From contig JAUEPE010000033.1 of the NCBI GenBank assembly GCA_030403585.1, positions 1 through 64,000 of the forward strand: a stretch of 64,000 bases of DNA, written 5' to 3'. Made by a program: the position numbers and the translations under genes. The DNA is from Frankia sp. RB7. Its GTDB lineage: Bacteria > Pseudomonadota > Alphaproteobacteria > Rhizobiales > Xanthobacteraceae. Positions 8,964 to 21,161 of this stretch are shown one piece after another; within the stretch, counting starts at the first letter, position 1, and the number at the start of each line of letters is the position of its first letter. The notes under the pieces were generated by a model that was not told the DNA's origin, made no database searches, and was given only the letters and a program-made list of their open reading frames with translations.

Positions 8964-9767
8964 ATGCCTGCCGATCTCTCTTACATCCTCTTCCTCCTGC
9001 TGCGCATGGCGATCGCGGCGGCGTTCGTGGTGTCGGCTTCTGTTATCACCGAGCGCTCGGGGCCGGTGATTGGCGCGCTGGTCGCAACTCTGCCGGTCTC
9101 GGCCGGTCCCTCCTATGTCTTCCTCGCAATCGATCATGACGCCGCCTTCATCGCGCAGGGTGCGCTGTCGAGTCTCCCGGTCAACGCCGCGACGATCTTC
9201 ATGGGTCTCACCTATGTCGCGCTGGCGCAGCGGCACAGCATGGCGGTGAGTTGTGGCATCGCGTTCGCGGTCTGGATCGCGATTGCCTCGGTCATCCGCA
9301 TGTTCGACTGGACGCTCACCGCCGGCCTCGCCGTGAACTTCATCGCGTTCGGCATCTGCATTCCGCTGCTTGCGGGCTATCGCCACGTGAAGATGCCGCT
9401 GGTGACGCGCCGCTGGTACGACATTCCGATGCGGGCCGCGCTGGTCGCGACCCTCGTCGCGATCGTGGTCTCGACCTCTGGCTGGGTTGGCCCTCGCGTC
9501 TCCGGCGTGATCGCGCTCTATCCGATCGTCTTCACCAGCATGATGGTGATCCTGCATCCCCGCATCGGCGGCCCGCCGACCGCGGCCGTGCTTGCGAACT
9601 CCGCCTGGGGCCTGCTCGGTTTCGGCATGGCGATTGCGGTGCTGCATGTGGGGGCCGCGAACTTCGGCTCCGCCATCGGGCTCAGCCTCGCGCTCACGAC
9701 CTGCATCGTGTGGAACTTGGCGCTGTGGTGGAACGGGCGACGGAAGCGGCTGGCGGCCGTTTCGTAG
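8964..9767 (+). CDS. Uncharacterised multi-span membrane protein
   Basis: The 267-residue product is almost wholly hydrophobic, with about eight likely membrane helices and a short basic C-terminus (NGRRKRLAA). I do not recognise a named family; conserved-looking features are the N-terminal SYILFLLLRMAIAAAFVV, the ATLPVSAGPSY turn and the GPRVSGVIALYPIVF segment, which recall small permease-like proteins of unknown function. No signal peptide is separable from the first helix. The ribosome-binding site is weak and a dispersed repeat abuts the start, so translation may begin elsewhere within a few codons. Confidence 0.7.
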   Translation: MPADLSYILFLLLRMAIAAAFVVSASVITERSGPVIGALVATLPVSAGPSYVFLAIDHDAAFIAQGALSSLPVNAATIFMGLTYVALAQRHSMAVSCGIAFAVWIAIASVIRMFDWTLTAGLAVNFIAFGICIPLLAGYRHVKMPLVTRRWYDIPMRAALVATLVAIVVSTSGWVGPRVSGVIALYPIVFTSMMVILHPRIGGPPTAAVLANSAWGLLGFGMAIAVLHVGAANFGSAIGLSLALTTCIVWNLALWWNGRRKRLAAVS

Positions 9768-9858
9768 GTGGGCAAAGGCGCGCACTTTGCGCGCCGTGCC
9801 CACCATCTCCCCGCGATTTCGTTGCTGCATGGTGGGCACGCTACGCTTTGCCCACCCG
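9767..9858. repeat. Dispersed inverted repeat, GTGGGCAAAGGCG family
   Basis: The element reads GGTGGGCAAAGGCG...CGTGCCCACC followed by GGTGGGCACG...CTTTGCCCACC, giving two nested hairpins. It occupies the whole space between the convergent membrane-protein and mutS genes and could serve as a bidirectional transcription stop. A shorter relative lies at 38305-38345. Confidence 0.75.
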
Positions 9859-9864
9859 GCACTG

Positions 9865-12603
<2,739 letters not shown>

Positions 12604-12819
12604 GGGCGGCGCAACCTACAAAATTTCGCCCTCTGCTCCTATTGCTTTGGCCGGGGACGGGAGGTTTTCCACGTTGTCCGCAGCGCGGCATGCGTTGACG
12701 GCGTGTGCGCCCCAGGGAATACGCGCGAAACCGTCAATTGACCTGCCGCGGGCGCCCTCCTAAAACTCCGCCGGAATTGAAGAATTTTGGCCGGACCGCG
12801 GCATTCAGGGAGAACAACG

Positions 12820-14028
<1,209 letters not shown>

Positions 14029-14038
14029 GCTTTCTCTT

Positions 14039-14065
14039 CTCTCTCCCTTTTTTGTGGGGAGAGAG
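14039..14065. terminator. Hairpin between pcaF and the intradiol dioxygenase
   Basis: CTCTCTCCC and GGGAGAGAG form a 9-bp perfect stem around a loop containing six T residues, 10 bases after the pcaF stop. There is no T-run after the stem, so complete intrinsic termination is unlikely; it may be a message-stabilising or partial stop element. It resembles the CTCTCCCC...GGGGAGAG repeat seen at 35941. Confidence 0.5.
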
Positions 14066-14082
14066 CCTTCAGGGGCCGTGCC

Positions 14083-14976
14083 ATGATCATCGCGCGCGAG
14101 CAGGACGTCACGGCCGCCGCTCTGGCGGTGATGGAGCGGACGTCCGATCCGCGAATGCGGCAGATCATGGTCTCGCTGGTCAAGCATCTGCACGGCTTCG
14201 TCCGTGATGTGCGCCTGACCGAGAAGGAATTCCGCGACGCTACCGCTGTGATCGCCGAACTCGGCAAGCTGACCACCGACACGCACAACGAAGTCGTGCT
14301 GATGGCGGGCTCGCTCGGCGTCTCGCCGCTGGTTTGTCTGCTCAACAACGGCGATCAGGGCAACACCGAAACCGATCAGTCGCTGCTCGGGCCGTTCTGG
14401 CGGCTGAACTCGCCGCGGATGGAGAATAGCGGATCGATCGTCCGCTCGCAGACGCCGGGTGCGCCGCTGTTCGTCAACGGCCACGTCGTCGACAAGGACG
14501 GCCGTCCCGTCGCCGGTGCGGAGGTCGACGTCTGGCACGCCTCGCCGATAGGGCTCTATGAGAACCAGGACCCCGAGCAGGCCGACATGAATTTGCGCGG
14601 CAAGTTCACGACCGATGCCGACGGGCGCTTCGCCTTCCGCTCGGTGATGATGGTCGGCTATCCGATTCCGACCAATGGCGTGGTCGGCCGCCTTTTGGAG
14701 GCGCAGAGCCGCCATCCCTATCGCCCCGCGCATCTGCACGCCCTGATCTTCAAGCCCGGATTCAAGGTGCTGATCTCGCAGGTCTACGATCCCAACGACC
14801 CCCATATCGACAGCGACGTGCAGTTCGGCGTGACACAAGCACTGATCGGCAAGTTCGTGCGCCACGAGACGCCGCATCCGACCGCGCCCGACGTTTCGAC
14901 GCCATGGTATTCGCTCGACCACACCTACCGGCTCGAGGCCGGGGATGCCGTGCTGCCGCGTGCGCCGATCAAGTAA
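14083..14976 (+). CDS. Intradiol ring-cleavage dioxygenase (hydroxyquinol/catechol 1,2-dioxygenase type)
   Basis: The 297-residue enzyme has the N-terminal helical linker domain of catechol 1,2-dioxygenases (about 20-95, ending NNGDQGNTETDQSLLGPFW) followed by the non-haem Fe(III) core. The four iron ligands are Y159 (IGLYENQ), Y193 (VGYPIP), H217 and H219 (RPAHLHA). Such enzymes open catechol or hydroxyquinol between the two hydroxyls. The sequence spacing and the IPTNG stretch favour the hydroxyquinol branch, but substrate choice is not certain. It lies between pcaF and pcaHG on the same strand. No maleylacetate reductase gene is next to it, which a hydroxyquinol route would need. Confidence 0.85.
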   Translation: MIIAREQDVTAAALAVMERTSDPRMRQIMVSLVKHLHGFVRDVRLTEKEFRDATAVIAELGKLTTDTHNEVVLMAGSLGVSPLVCLLNNGDQGNTETDQSLLGPFWRLNSPRMENSGSIVRSQTPGAPLFVNGHVVDKDGRPVAGAEVDVWHASPIGLYENQDPEQADMNLRGKFTTDADGRFAFRSVMMVGYPIPTNGVVGRLLEAQSRHPYRPAHLHALIFKPGFKVLISQVYDPNDPHIDSDVQFGVTQALIGKFVRHETPHPTAPDVSTPWYSLDHTYRLEAGDAVLPRAPIK

Positions 14977-15037
14977 GGCTTCGTGACGGATGATGTCGGG
15001 TTCGCGGGAGGCCGCTAAACCCGCTTCCCTAGATTAG

Positions 15038-15050
15038 TTATATTCTATAA
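15038..15050. promoter_or_regulatory. AT-rich inverted repeat upstream of pcaHG
   Basis: TTATA-TTC-TATAA is a small symmetric AT-rich site in an otherwise GC-rich region, 56 bases before pcaH. It could be part of the promoter (a -10-like TATAAT occurs within it, shifted by one base) or an operator for a LysR/IclR-type pca regulator. No regulator gene is adjacent. Confidence 0.35.
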
Positions 15051-15105
15051 TGATTGGCAGAAGCGTTGACCGGCTGGACCAGAATGGCCGGGGAGGAGTT
15101 CGCCC

Positions 15106-15807
15106 ATGACATTCATCTATCCCACGGACAGCAACAAGGCGCATCCGCTGCCGCTGTCGCCCGAATACAAGAGCTCGATCAAGCGCGCGCCGAACAAGCC
15201 CTTGATCCCGATGCGCCACACGCTGTCGGAACTGACCGGCCCGGTCTACGGCCACGAGACCGTGCGCGACGGCGACAACGATCTCACCACCCAGCACAAG
15301 GGCGAGCCGCTCGGCGAGCGCATCATCGTGCACGGCCATGTCCGTGACGAGGACGGCCGCGGCGTGCCGAACTCGCTGGTCGAGATCTGGCAGGCCAATG
15401 CCTGCGGCCGCTACGTCCATGTCCGCGATCAGCATCCCGCGCCGCTCGATCCAAACTTCACCGGAGCGGGCCGCACCCAGAGTGATGCCTCGGGCTATTA
15501 TCGTTTCGTCACCATCAAGCCCGGCGCCTATCCCTGGGGCAATCACCACAATGCCTGGCGCCCCGCCCATATCCATCTCTCGGTCTTCGGCCATTCCTTC
15601 GTCACCCGCCTCGTGACCCAGATGTATTTCCCGGGCGACCCGCTGTTCCCGTTCGATCCGATCTTCAACTCGGTGCCGGACGAGAAGGCGCGGATGCGCA
15701 TGGTGTCGTCGTTCGACCTGGAGAACACCAAGCCGGAATGGGCGCTGTGCTACCGCTTCGACATCGTGCTGCGCGGCAAGGATGCCACCCCCATGGAGAA
15801 CCACTAA
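15106..15807 (+). CDS. pcaH: Protocatechuate 3,4-dioxygenase, beta subunit
   Basis: PcaH holds the catalytic iron of the alpha-beta dioxygenase that opens protocatechuate to 3-carboxy-cis,cis-muconate. The 233-residue chain contains the ligands Y103 (GRYVHVRDQH), Y142 (PGAYPWG), H155 and H157 (RPAHIHLS). The N-terminal stretch LIPMRHTLSELTGP is the usual beta-subunit docking segment. The pcaG start codon follows the stop after a single base, so the two subunits are translationally coupled for equal output. Later pathway genes (pcaB, pcaC, pcaD, pcaIJ) are not in this window except pcaF. Confidence 0.96.
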   Translation: MTFIYPTDSNKAHPLPLSPEYKSSIKRAPNKPLIPMRHTLSELTGPVYGHETVRDGDNDLTTQHKGEPLGERIIVHGHVRDEDGRGVPNSLVEIWQANACGRYVHVRDQHPAPLDPNFTGAGRTQSDASGYYRFVTIKPGAYPWGNHHNAWRPAHIHLSVFGHSFVTRLVTQMYFPGDPLFPFDPIFNSVPDEKARMRMVSSFDLENTKPEWALCYRFDIVLRGKDATPMENH

Positions 15808-15808
15808 C

Positions 15809-16411
15809 GTGCAGGATTCTGTGAAGCCGAACGGGATCACCCCATCGCAGACCGTCGGTCCGTTCTTCAAATACGGCCTGACGCCAACCGGCGATTACGC
15901 CTGGAACGACGCGTTCACCAACTCGACGCTGACGCCCGATGTCAGCGGCGATCGTGTCCGCATCGAGGGCCGTGTGTTCGACGGAGACGGTGCCGTCGTG
16001 CCTGACGCCATGCTGGAGATCTGGCAGGCCGATGCACAGGGCCGCTTTGCCGATCCGCAGGACCAGCGCGCGCTGCCGAATGCCAAATTCCGCGGCTTTG
16101 CCCGCTGCGGCACCGACAAGGACGGCAATTATTCCTTCGACACCATCAAGCCGGGCGTTGTGCCCGATCCCGATGGCAAGCCGCAGGCGCCGCACATCGT
16201 TCTGGCGGTGTTCGCGCGCGGCATGCTGCGGCATCTCTATACCCGCATCTATTTCAGCGACGAGGCCGGCAATGCCGCCGATCCCGTGCTGGGACTGGTG
16301 CCGGCCGCCCGCCGCGCCACGCTGATCGCGGTGCGCGAGGCCGGCAAGCCGGTCTATCGCCTCGACCTGCGTTTGCAGGGCGGTGACGAGACGGTTTTCT
16401 TCGACGTGTGA
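15809..16411 (+). CDS. pcaG: Protocatechuate 3,4-dioxygenase, alpha subunit
   Basis: PcaG is the non-catalytic partner that completes the active-site pocket of PcaH. The 200-residue chain opens NGITPSQTVGPFFKYGL, the hallmark of alpha subunits, and keeps the intradiol fold (VRIEGRVFDGDG, LEIWQADAQGRF) but lacks the tyrosine and histidine iron ligands in register. I choose GTG 15809, one base after the pcaH stop, because GGAGA in the end of pcaH lies nine bases before it. The ATG at 15782 would need a 26-base overlap and no such site. Confidence 0.94.
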   Translation: MQDSVKPNGITPSQTVGPFFKYGLTPTGDYAWNDAFTNSTLTPDVSGDRVRIEGRVFDGDGAVVPDAMLEIWQADAQGRFADPQDQRALPNAKFRGFARCGTDKDGNYSFDTIKPGVVPDPDGKPQAPHIVLAVFARGMLRHLYTRIYFSDEAGNAADPVLGLVPAARRATLIAVREAGKPVYRLDLRLQGGDETVFFDV

Positions 16412-16420
16412 GGCCTGCTG

Positions 16421-16440
16421 GGCCGCCTTCCCAGGCGGCC
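16421..16440 (+). terminator. Hairpin after pcaG
   Basis: GGCCGCC-TTCCCA-GGCGGCC forms a 7-bp GC-only stem ten bases after the pcaG stop codon. It is followed by GGGCACGG rather than T residues, so it would act as a weak or Rho-assisted stop or a 3'-end protector of the pcaHG message. Confidence 0.5.
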
Positions 16441-16502
16441 GGGCACGGCTGGCGCTTCCCGGTGTGATCATGCAGTATGGTTGCAGCACCGGGGGGCGCT
16501 TC

Positions 16503-17564
16503 ATGACATCCTCGCAACTGCCGGCGGTCGCTGAGCCGGCGAAACTGACGGCTGCATTGCGCAAGGCCGGCGTGCTCGACGCCGGCGCCGTGCGCGAGGT
16601 GAAGGTGCTGCATGAGCGCGACACCGTCGTGTCGCACATCGCCCGGCTTGGCCTGCGCTACGTCGGCGAATCAGCCGGCGCGCCGCAATCGCTGATCCTC
16701 AAGACACCGCATGCCGATTTTGCCGAGACGCTCGCCGATGGCGGTCGGCACGAGGTGGCCTTCTATACGAAGCTGGCGCCGAACACGCCGCCGGGATTGG
16801 TGCCGCGCTGTTTCGACGGTCGTTTCGACGAGGAGGGCCGGACCTGGCATCTCCTGCTCGAAGATCTCGCCGACAGCCATGAGATCGCAACCCAATGGCC
16901 GTTGCCGCCGTCGCGTGAGCAGACATTCGCGATCGTCGCCACGCTCGCGCGTTGGCATGCGGCTTGGTGGGACCATCCGAGCCTCGGTGACACCGTCGGC
17001 ACCTGGGCGAGCACCGACGACAGCGCACAGCACTTGGAGACTTTTGCCGGCCATTACGACCGTTTCGCCGATCTGCTCGGTGATCGCCTCAGTGAAGAAC
17101 GGCGCCTTCTCTATCGCCGCCTGATCGACCAGTCGGCCCGGCTATCCGAGCGCTACCATTCACGCCGTCATCTCAGCATCACCCATGGCGATGCCCATAC
17201 CTGGAATTTCTTCCTGCCGCGCACTGGCGTTGCCGATACCGTGCGCATCTTCGATTTCGACCTGTGGGGGATCGACGTGCCGACCAACGACCTCGCTTAC
17301 ATGATGGCGATTCATTGGTATCCGGAACGCCGGCAGGCGCTCGAACGCTCACTGCTCAATCACTATCACGAGACATTGCTCGCAAGCGGCATCACGGGAT
17401 ACACGCGCGGCGCGCTCGATCGTGACTACCGCTTGTCGGTGCTCTGGCACATCACCAAGCCGGTCTGGCAATGGGCCATCAACATCCCGCCGGTGATCTG
17501 GTGGAACAATCTGGAGCGGGTCATGATGGCGGTCGAGGATTTGGGGTGTGAGGAGTTATTGTAG
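16503..17564 (+). CDS. Aminoglycoside phosphotransferase-family small-molecule kinase
   Basis: The 353-residue protein has the choline kinase/aminoglycoside phosphotransferase fold. The catalytic loop is ITHGDAHTWNFF (HGD-x4-N, Brenner motif), followed by the metal-binding segment IFDFDLWGIDVPTNDLAYM. The N-lobe lysine is probably in LILKTPHAD. This subgroup, with the WQWAINIPPVIWW-like C-terminus, is related to ecdysteroid-kinase-like and acyl-CoA-dehydrogenase-associated kinases; the substrate is unknown and antibiotic resistance should not be assumed. I prefer ATG 16503, which gives the normal N-terminus; an ATG at 16470 is possible. It follows pcaHG but a hairpin separates them. Confidence 0.75.
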   Translation: MTSSQLPAVAEPAKLTAALRKAGVLDAGAVREVKVLHERDTVVSHIARLGLRYVGESAGAPQSLILKTPHADFAETLADGGRHEVAFYTKLAPNTPPGLVPRCFDGRFDEEGRTWHLLLEDLADSHEIATQWPLPPSREQTFAIVATLARWHAAWWDHPSLGDTVGTWASTDDSAQHLETFAGHYDRFADLLGDRLSEERRLLYRRLIDQSARLSERYHSRRHLSITHGDAHTWNFFLPRTGVADTVRIFDFDLWGIDVPTNDLAYMMAIHWYPERRQALERSLLNHYHETLLASGITGYTRGALDRDYRLSVLWHITKPVWQWAINIPPVIWWNNLERVMMAVEDLGCEELL

Positions 17565-17581
17565 GGCTCGCGCTGCGAGCC

Positions 17582-17761
17582 GTCATTGCGAGGAGCACTT
17601 GCGACGAAGCAATCCAGACTGCCTCCGCGGATGCGGTCTGGATTGCTTCGCTGCGCTAGGAAGAAACGTCAAGCTAACTTATTGATTCCATTTGTGTCGC
17701 CAAACGTCGTTTCATTCAGCGCGCGTCGGCCCCTCAAGGCCGGTCTAAACTCGCAATGACG
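17582..17761. repeat. Dispersed TCATTGCGAG palindromic repeat, interrupted copy
   Basis: The element starts GTCATTGCGAGGAGC, contains AGCAATCCAGACT...GGTCTGGATTGCTTCG, and should end GCTGCGCTCCTCGCAATGAC as at 47412. Here about 92 bases (17658-17749) of lower-GC sequence lie between TGCGCT and CTCGCAATGACG. The inserted segment contains two copies of AAACGTC and a GGCCCCTCAAGGCC partial palindrome. It fills the gap between the kinase gene and the efflux operon. Confidence 0.75.
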
Positions 17762-17784
17762 ATGAGGCGCCAGTATCCGAACAA

Positions 17785-19341
17785 CTACTCCATCACCGCA
17801 TGTTCCGGCGCCGCCGTCTGCTTGCGCAGCATGGCCTTGGTCGAGCCGATCATCAGCGCCAGCGGGATGGTGCAGAGGATGAAGAACATCACGAGCTGGT
17901 AGTCGCGCGCAAAGGCGATGATCTGCGACTGGAGGCCCACGATCCTGTCGGCCATGGCGCGGCCGGCGTCGGTCGAGAGGTTGATCATGCCGCTCACATC
18001 GGGCATCTGCAGCGCGTGGTTGAACGGGTTGATGTGCTCGGACAGGATCGCGTAGGTCTTGCGCGTGCCCTGGGTCAGCTGGGCGATAACGATGGAGATG
18101 CCCACCGAGCTCGCGACGTTGCGCAGCAGCGTCAGCATCGAGGTGCCGTCAGTCCGCAAATGGTTCGGCAGCGTCATGAACGCCACGGTCGAGAGCGGCA
18201 CGAAGACGAGGCCGAAGCCGAATCCCTGGATCACGCTGACGATGATGATTTCCGGCACCTGGGTCTGGTCGGTCCAGCCGGTCATCTGGAACAGCGATGC
18301 CGCCGTCAGCGTCAGGCCGGAGATGATCAGCGTGCGCGCTTCAATGTAGCGCATGATGCGGCCGACCAGCATCATGGCGAAGAAGGTGCCGAAGCCGCGG
18401 CTCGCGAGCAGGCCGCCCGCGGTCATGATGGGATAGCCGATGACGTTCTGCAGGTAGGGCGAGGCCAGCGCCATGGTGGAGTACAGCACCAGCCCCATCA
18501 CCGTCATGAAGATGCAGCCGGTGAGGAAGTTGCGGTCTTTGAACAGCGCGAACTGGATAAACGGCCGCGAGGTCGTGAAGGAGTGCGCGAAGAAATAGTA
18601 GAAGGCGACGGCGGAGACGGCAAATTCGGTCAGGATTTCGACCGATTCGAACCAGTCGAGCTGCTCGCCGCGGTCGAGCGCAAGCTGCAGCGCGCCAATC
18701 CCGACCGCCAGCGCCGCGAAGCCGAACCAGTCGAATTTGAGACTGGTGTCCTGCTTGGTTTCGTCCATGAAGATGCCGAGTCCAAGCACGGTGATCGCGC
18801 CGAACGGCAGATTGACGAAGAACACCCAGTGCCAGGAATAGGTCTCGGTCAGCCAGGCGCCAAGCGAGGGGCCCATGATCGGGCCCATCATCACGCCCAT
18901 GCCCCAGATCGACATCGCCTTGGCGCGTTCCTGCAGCGTGTAATAATCGAGCATCACCGATTGCGACAGCGGCACCAGGGCTGCACCGAACACGCCTTGC
19001 AGCAGGCGGAACAGCACCATCTGGTTGATGTCCTGCGCGAGCCCGCACAGCACGGAGGCGAAGGTGAAGCCGGCGGCGCAGATGATGAAGATGCGCTTGC
19101 GGCCGAAGCGGTTGGAGATCCAGCCGACCGGCGCTGTCATGATGGCGGCGGCGACGATGTAGGAGGTCAAGACCCAGTTGATCTGGTCCTGCGAGGCCGA
19201 CAGCGTGCCCTGCATGTAGGGCAGGGCGACGTTGGCGATGGTGGTGTCCAGTGCCTGCATGATGGTCGCCGTCATGGCGCAGATCGTCACCATGTTCCGG
19301 CGCAGGCCGGGGACCATCAAAGCGGGGTTGGACTCCGCCAT
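17785..19341 (-). CDS. emrB: DHA2-family (EmrB/QacA-type) multidrug efflux MFS transporter
   Basis: This 518-residue inner-membrane antiporter has about 14 helices and the DHA2 hallmarks: ALDTTIANVALPYMQGTLSA in helix 1, WVLTSYIVAAAIMTAPVGWI, and loop 2-3 motif NRFGRKRIF. It exports hydrophobic drugs with the HlyD-family protein encoded just upstream, which bridges to an outer-membrane channel such as TolC. ATG 19341 lies four bases after the emrA stop, indicating coupling; a longer frame to 19452 would read backwards into the emrA coding repeat and is rejected. It is the last gene of the marR-emrA-emrB operon. Confidence 0.9.
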   Translation of the reverse strand: MAESNPALMVPGLRRNMVTICAMTATIMQALDTTIANVALPYMQGTLSASQDQINWVLTSYIVAAAIMTAPVGWISNRFGRKRIFIICAAGFTFASVLCGLAQDINQMVLFRLLQGVFGAALVPLSQSVMLDYYTLQERAKAMSIWGMGVMMGPIMGPSLGAWLTETYSWHWVFFVNLPFGAITVLGLGIFMDETKQDTSLKFDWFGFAALAVGIGALQLALDRGEQLDWFESVEILTEFAVSAVAFYYFFAHSFTTSRPFIQFALFKDRNFLTGCIFMTVMGLVLYSTMALASPYLQNVIGYPIMTAGGLLASRGFGTFFAMMLVGRIMRYIEARTLIISGLTLTAASLFQMTGWTDQTQVPEIIIVSVIQGFGFGLVFVPLSTVAFMTLPNHLRTDGTSMLTLLRNVASSVGISIVIAQLTQGTRKTYAILSEHINPFNHALQMPDVSGMINLSTDAGRAMADRIVGLQSQIIAFARDYQLVMFFILCTIPLALMIGSTKAMLRKQTAAPEHAVME

Positions 19342-19345
19342 CGGA

Positions 19346-20533
19346 TCAGTCCTTGTCCTGATCTTTGTCTTGATCTTTGTCTTGGCCAGCCGTCGCCGAC
19401 AGGCCGAACAGGCCGGCGAGCGAGCGCTGATGGCCGGTGTCGATGGTGGCATAGACGCTCATGCCGGCCTTCAATTTCTTCACGTATTTGTCGGTCTCGT
19501 CGAAATAGATCCGGATCGGCACGCGCTGCACCACCTTGACGAAGTTGCCGGTGGCGTTCTGCGGCGGCAGGATCGCGAACTGGGCGCCGGTGCCGGGCGA
19601 AAGCGAGCCGATCTTGCCCTTGAAGACGTGGTTCGGGAACGCATCGACCTCGAGCGTGACGGCCTGTCCCTCGGTGACGTGGGTGAGGTCGCTCTCCTTC
19701 GGATTGGCGTCGACCCAGGGATGGGCGACGTCGATGATGGAGAACACCGCCATGCCGGCGGTGACATAGCGGCCGAGCTGGATCTGCTCGACCTGCGTCG
19801 CCACGCCGCCCATCGGCGCCCGCACCACGGCGTGGTCGAGATTACGCTCGGCGTTCTCGAGTTTGGACTTGGCTTGCGCGTAAGGCGGGAATTTCTCCAA
19901 GGGTAGATCAGTGTCACCGAGCAACTGGGTCTTGGCGGTCGAGATCTGCTGCTTGACGTATTGCGCGATTGAGCCCGACGTGACCAGCGCGTTCGAAGCG
20001 TTGTCGAGATCGAGCTGCGAGCCAAAACTGTTCTTGACCAGCGCCTGCTTGCGCTCGACGTCGCGCTGCTTCAGGTCGACGCCTTTCTGGGCGAGATCGA
20101 GCATGTCGCCGTAGATCTTGATGTTGGCGCGCAGATTGTCATAGGTCGACTGCGCCTGCATCAGCTGCGCCTTGGCCTCGTCCACCGCGAGGTGGAACGG
20201 CACGGGATCGATCTCGAACAGCTCGTCGCCCTGCTTGACGAGCTGGCCCTCCTTGACGACGACCTTCTGGATCTTGCCGGAGATATCGGGCGTCACCAGC
20301 ACCTTCTGCGCACCGACATAGGCGTCGTCGGTGCCGACATAGCGGCCGCCATTGAGATAGAAGGTGAAGCCGGTGATCGCGATGACGAGCGGCAGCACCA
20401 CCATCAGCAGGAAGCGGCGATAGCGGCGCAGGCCGGCGATGAAACGGCGACGCGGATCGGTGCCGGCCTTCTTGGTCGGCTTGCCGCTGTCGATCTTCTG
20501 CTCGGGCTGGAATTTGAGAACCTGATCAGCCAT
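19346..20533 (-). CDS. emrA: HlyD/EmrA-type efflux membrane-fusion protein
   Basis: The 395-residue adaptor has a cytoplasmic N-terminus, one membrane helix (about 40-62), a barrel-sandwich lipoyl-like domain (VGTDDAYVGAQKVLVTPDIS), a long alpha-helical hairpin (about 115-220) and a beta-barrel segment. It links the EmrB pump to an outer-membrane channel. Its start codon overlaps the marR stop by eight bases. The C-terminus ends in a repeated acidic-basic DKDQ motif encoded by three 12-base tandem repeats, which is not part of the family core and may vary between strains. Confidence 0.9.
   Translation of the reverse strand: MADQVLKFQPEQKIDSGKPTKKAGTDPRRRFIAGLRRYRRFLLMVVLPLVIAITGFTFYLNGGRYVGTDDAYVGAQKVLVTPDISGKIQKVVVKEGQLVKQGDELFEIDPVPFHLAVDEAKAQLMQAQSTYDNLRANIKIYGDMLDLAQKGVDLKQRDVERKQALVKNSFGSQLDLDNASNALVTSGSIAQYVKQQISTAKTQLLGDTDLPLEKFPPYAQAKSKLENAERNLDHAVVRAPMGGVATQVEQIQLGRYVTAGMAVFSIIDVAHPWVDANPKESDLTHVTEGQAVTLEVDAFPNHVFKGKIGSLSPGTGAQFAILPPQNATGNFVKVVQRVPIRIYFDETDKYVKKLKAGMSVYATIDTGHQRSLAGLFGLSATAGQDKDQDKDQDKD
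19351..19386. repeat. Three 12-base tandem repeats in the emrA 3' end
   Basis: Three units of CTTTGTCTTGAT-like sequence (plus-strand sense) encode the DKDQ repeats that end EmrA. Because the unit is a multiple of three, copy-number change keeps the reading frame. The repeat lies directly before the emrB ribosome-binding region, so it also sets the spacing at the coupled junction. Confidence 0.8.
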
Positions 20534-21023
20534 AGCGCTGCTCCTTACGTGCTTGTTCCGCGCCAGACACCTGGATCGCGGTACGCACGTTTTCCTTGAT
20601 GGTTTCGAGTTGAGTGAGGAGACGGTGGGCGTCCGCCGGGCTGATGCCGTCGAGCGCGTTCGCCGTGAGTTCCGACTTCAAGCCACTCATCTTACCGAGC
20701 AGCGCACGGCCGGCCTTCTTCAGATAGAGGCGCTTGACGCGGCGGTCCGAGGCATCGTTGCGGCGCTCGATCCAGTCGCTGTCGCAGAGCTTGTCGATCA
20801 GCCGCGTCAGCGTGATCGGCTGCATCTCCAGCAACTCGGCGAGTTCCGACTGCTTCATGCCCTCGCTGCGCTCGACCTTGGCCAGCACCGCCCATTGCGC
20901 GCGGGTGATGCCGAAGCGTGACGCCTCCTTGTCGGCATAGACGCGCAGCAGGCGGTAGAGCTCGCCGAGCGTGAACAGGAAGTTCTGGTCGACAGACCCG
21001 CGGGTCATGAAACTTGTCTCCAA
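20526..21023 (-). CDS. MarR-family transcriptional regulator of the efflux operon
   Basis: The 165-residue winged-helix protein has the MarR layout: N-terminal dimerisation helix (LFTLGELYRLLRVYADKEAS), the RAQWAVLAKVERSEGMKQSELAELL helix-turn-helix, and the wing DRRVKRLYL (DxR-type, ASDRRVKRLYLKKAG). It is first in the operon with emrA and emrB, with an eight-base overlap to emrA. A perfect palindrome 15-28 bases upstream of the start is the expected operator, so autorepression released by effluxed compounds is the probable control. The start may be ATG 21023 or ATG 21008. Confidence 0.9.
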   Translation of the reverse strand: METSFMTRGSVDQNFLFTLGELYRLLRVYADKEASRFGITRAQWAVLAKVERSEGMKQSELAELLEMQPITLTRLIDKLCDSDWIERRNDASDRRVKRLYLKKAGRALLGKMSGLKSELTANALDGISPADAHRLLTQLETIKENVRTAIQVSGAEQARKEQRYG

Positions 21024-21037
21024 TGAGCTTGACTATA

Positions 21038-21051
21038 ATAAGCAAGCTTAT
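21038..21051. promoter_or_regulatory. Probable MarR operator
   Basis: ATAAGC-AA-GCTTAT is a perfect 6-bp inverted repeat, extended less perfectly by TAAT and ATTA on the outside. It lies 15-28 bases before the first start codon of the MarR-family gene, in an AT-rich pocket, where RNA polymerase would bind. MarR proteins typically bind 16-20 base palindromes of this kind. Confidence 0.7.
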
Positions 21052-21161
21052 GATTATTTCATGGCGGGTTAATGCGATGCTGTCCCGCAGCAAAAGCATG
21101 GCTGGCAGCCGTTCGCCGGTCGCGCTTTGGGTTCCCCGGCCGAAATGCTAGAAGGCGCCGA

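Noticed and set aside
17800..19539. Plus-strand open frame (579 codons) over emrB
   Set aside because: Antisense mirror of the transporter; the product is a hydrophilic Arg/His/Asp mixture.
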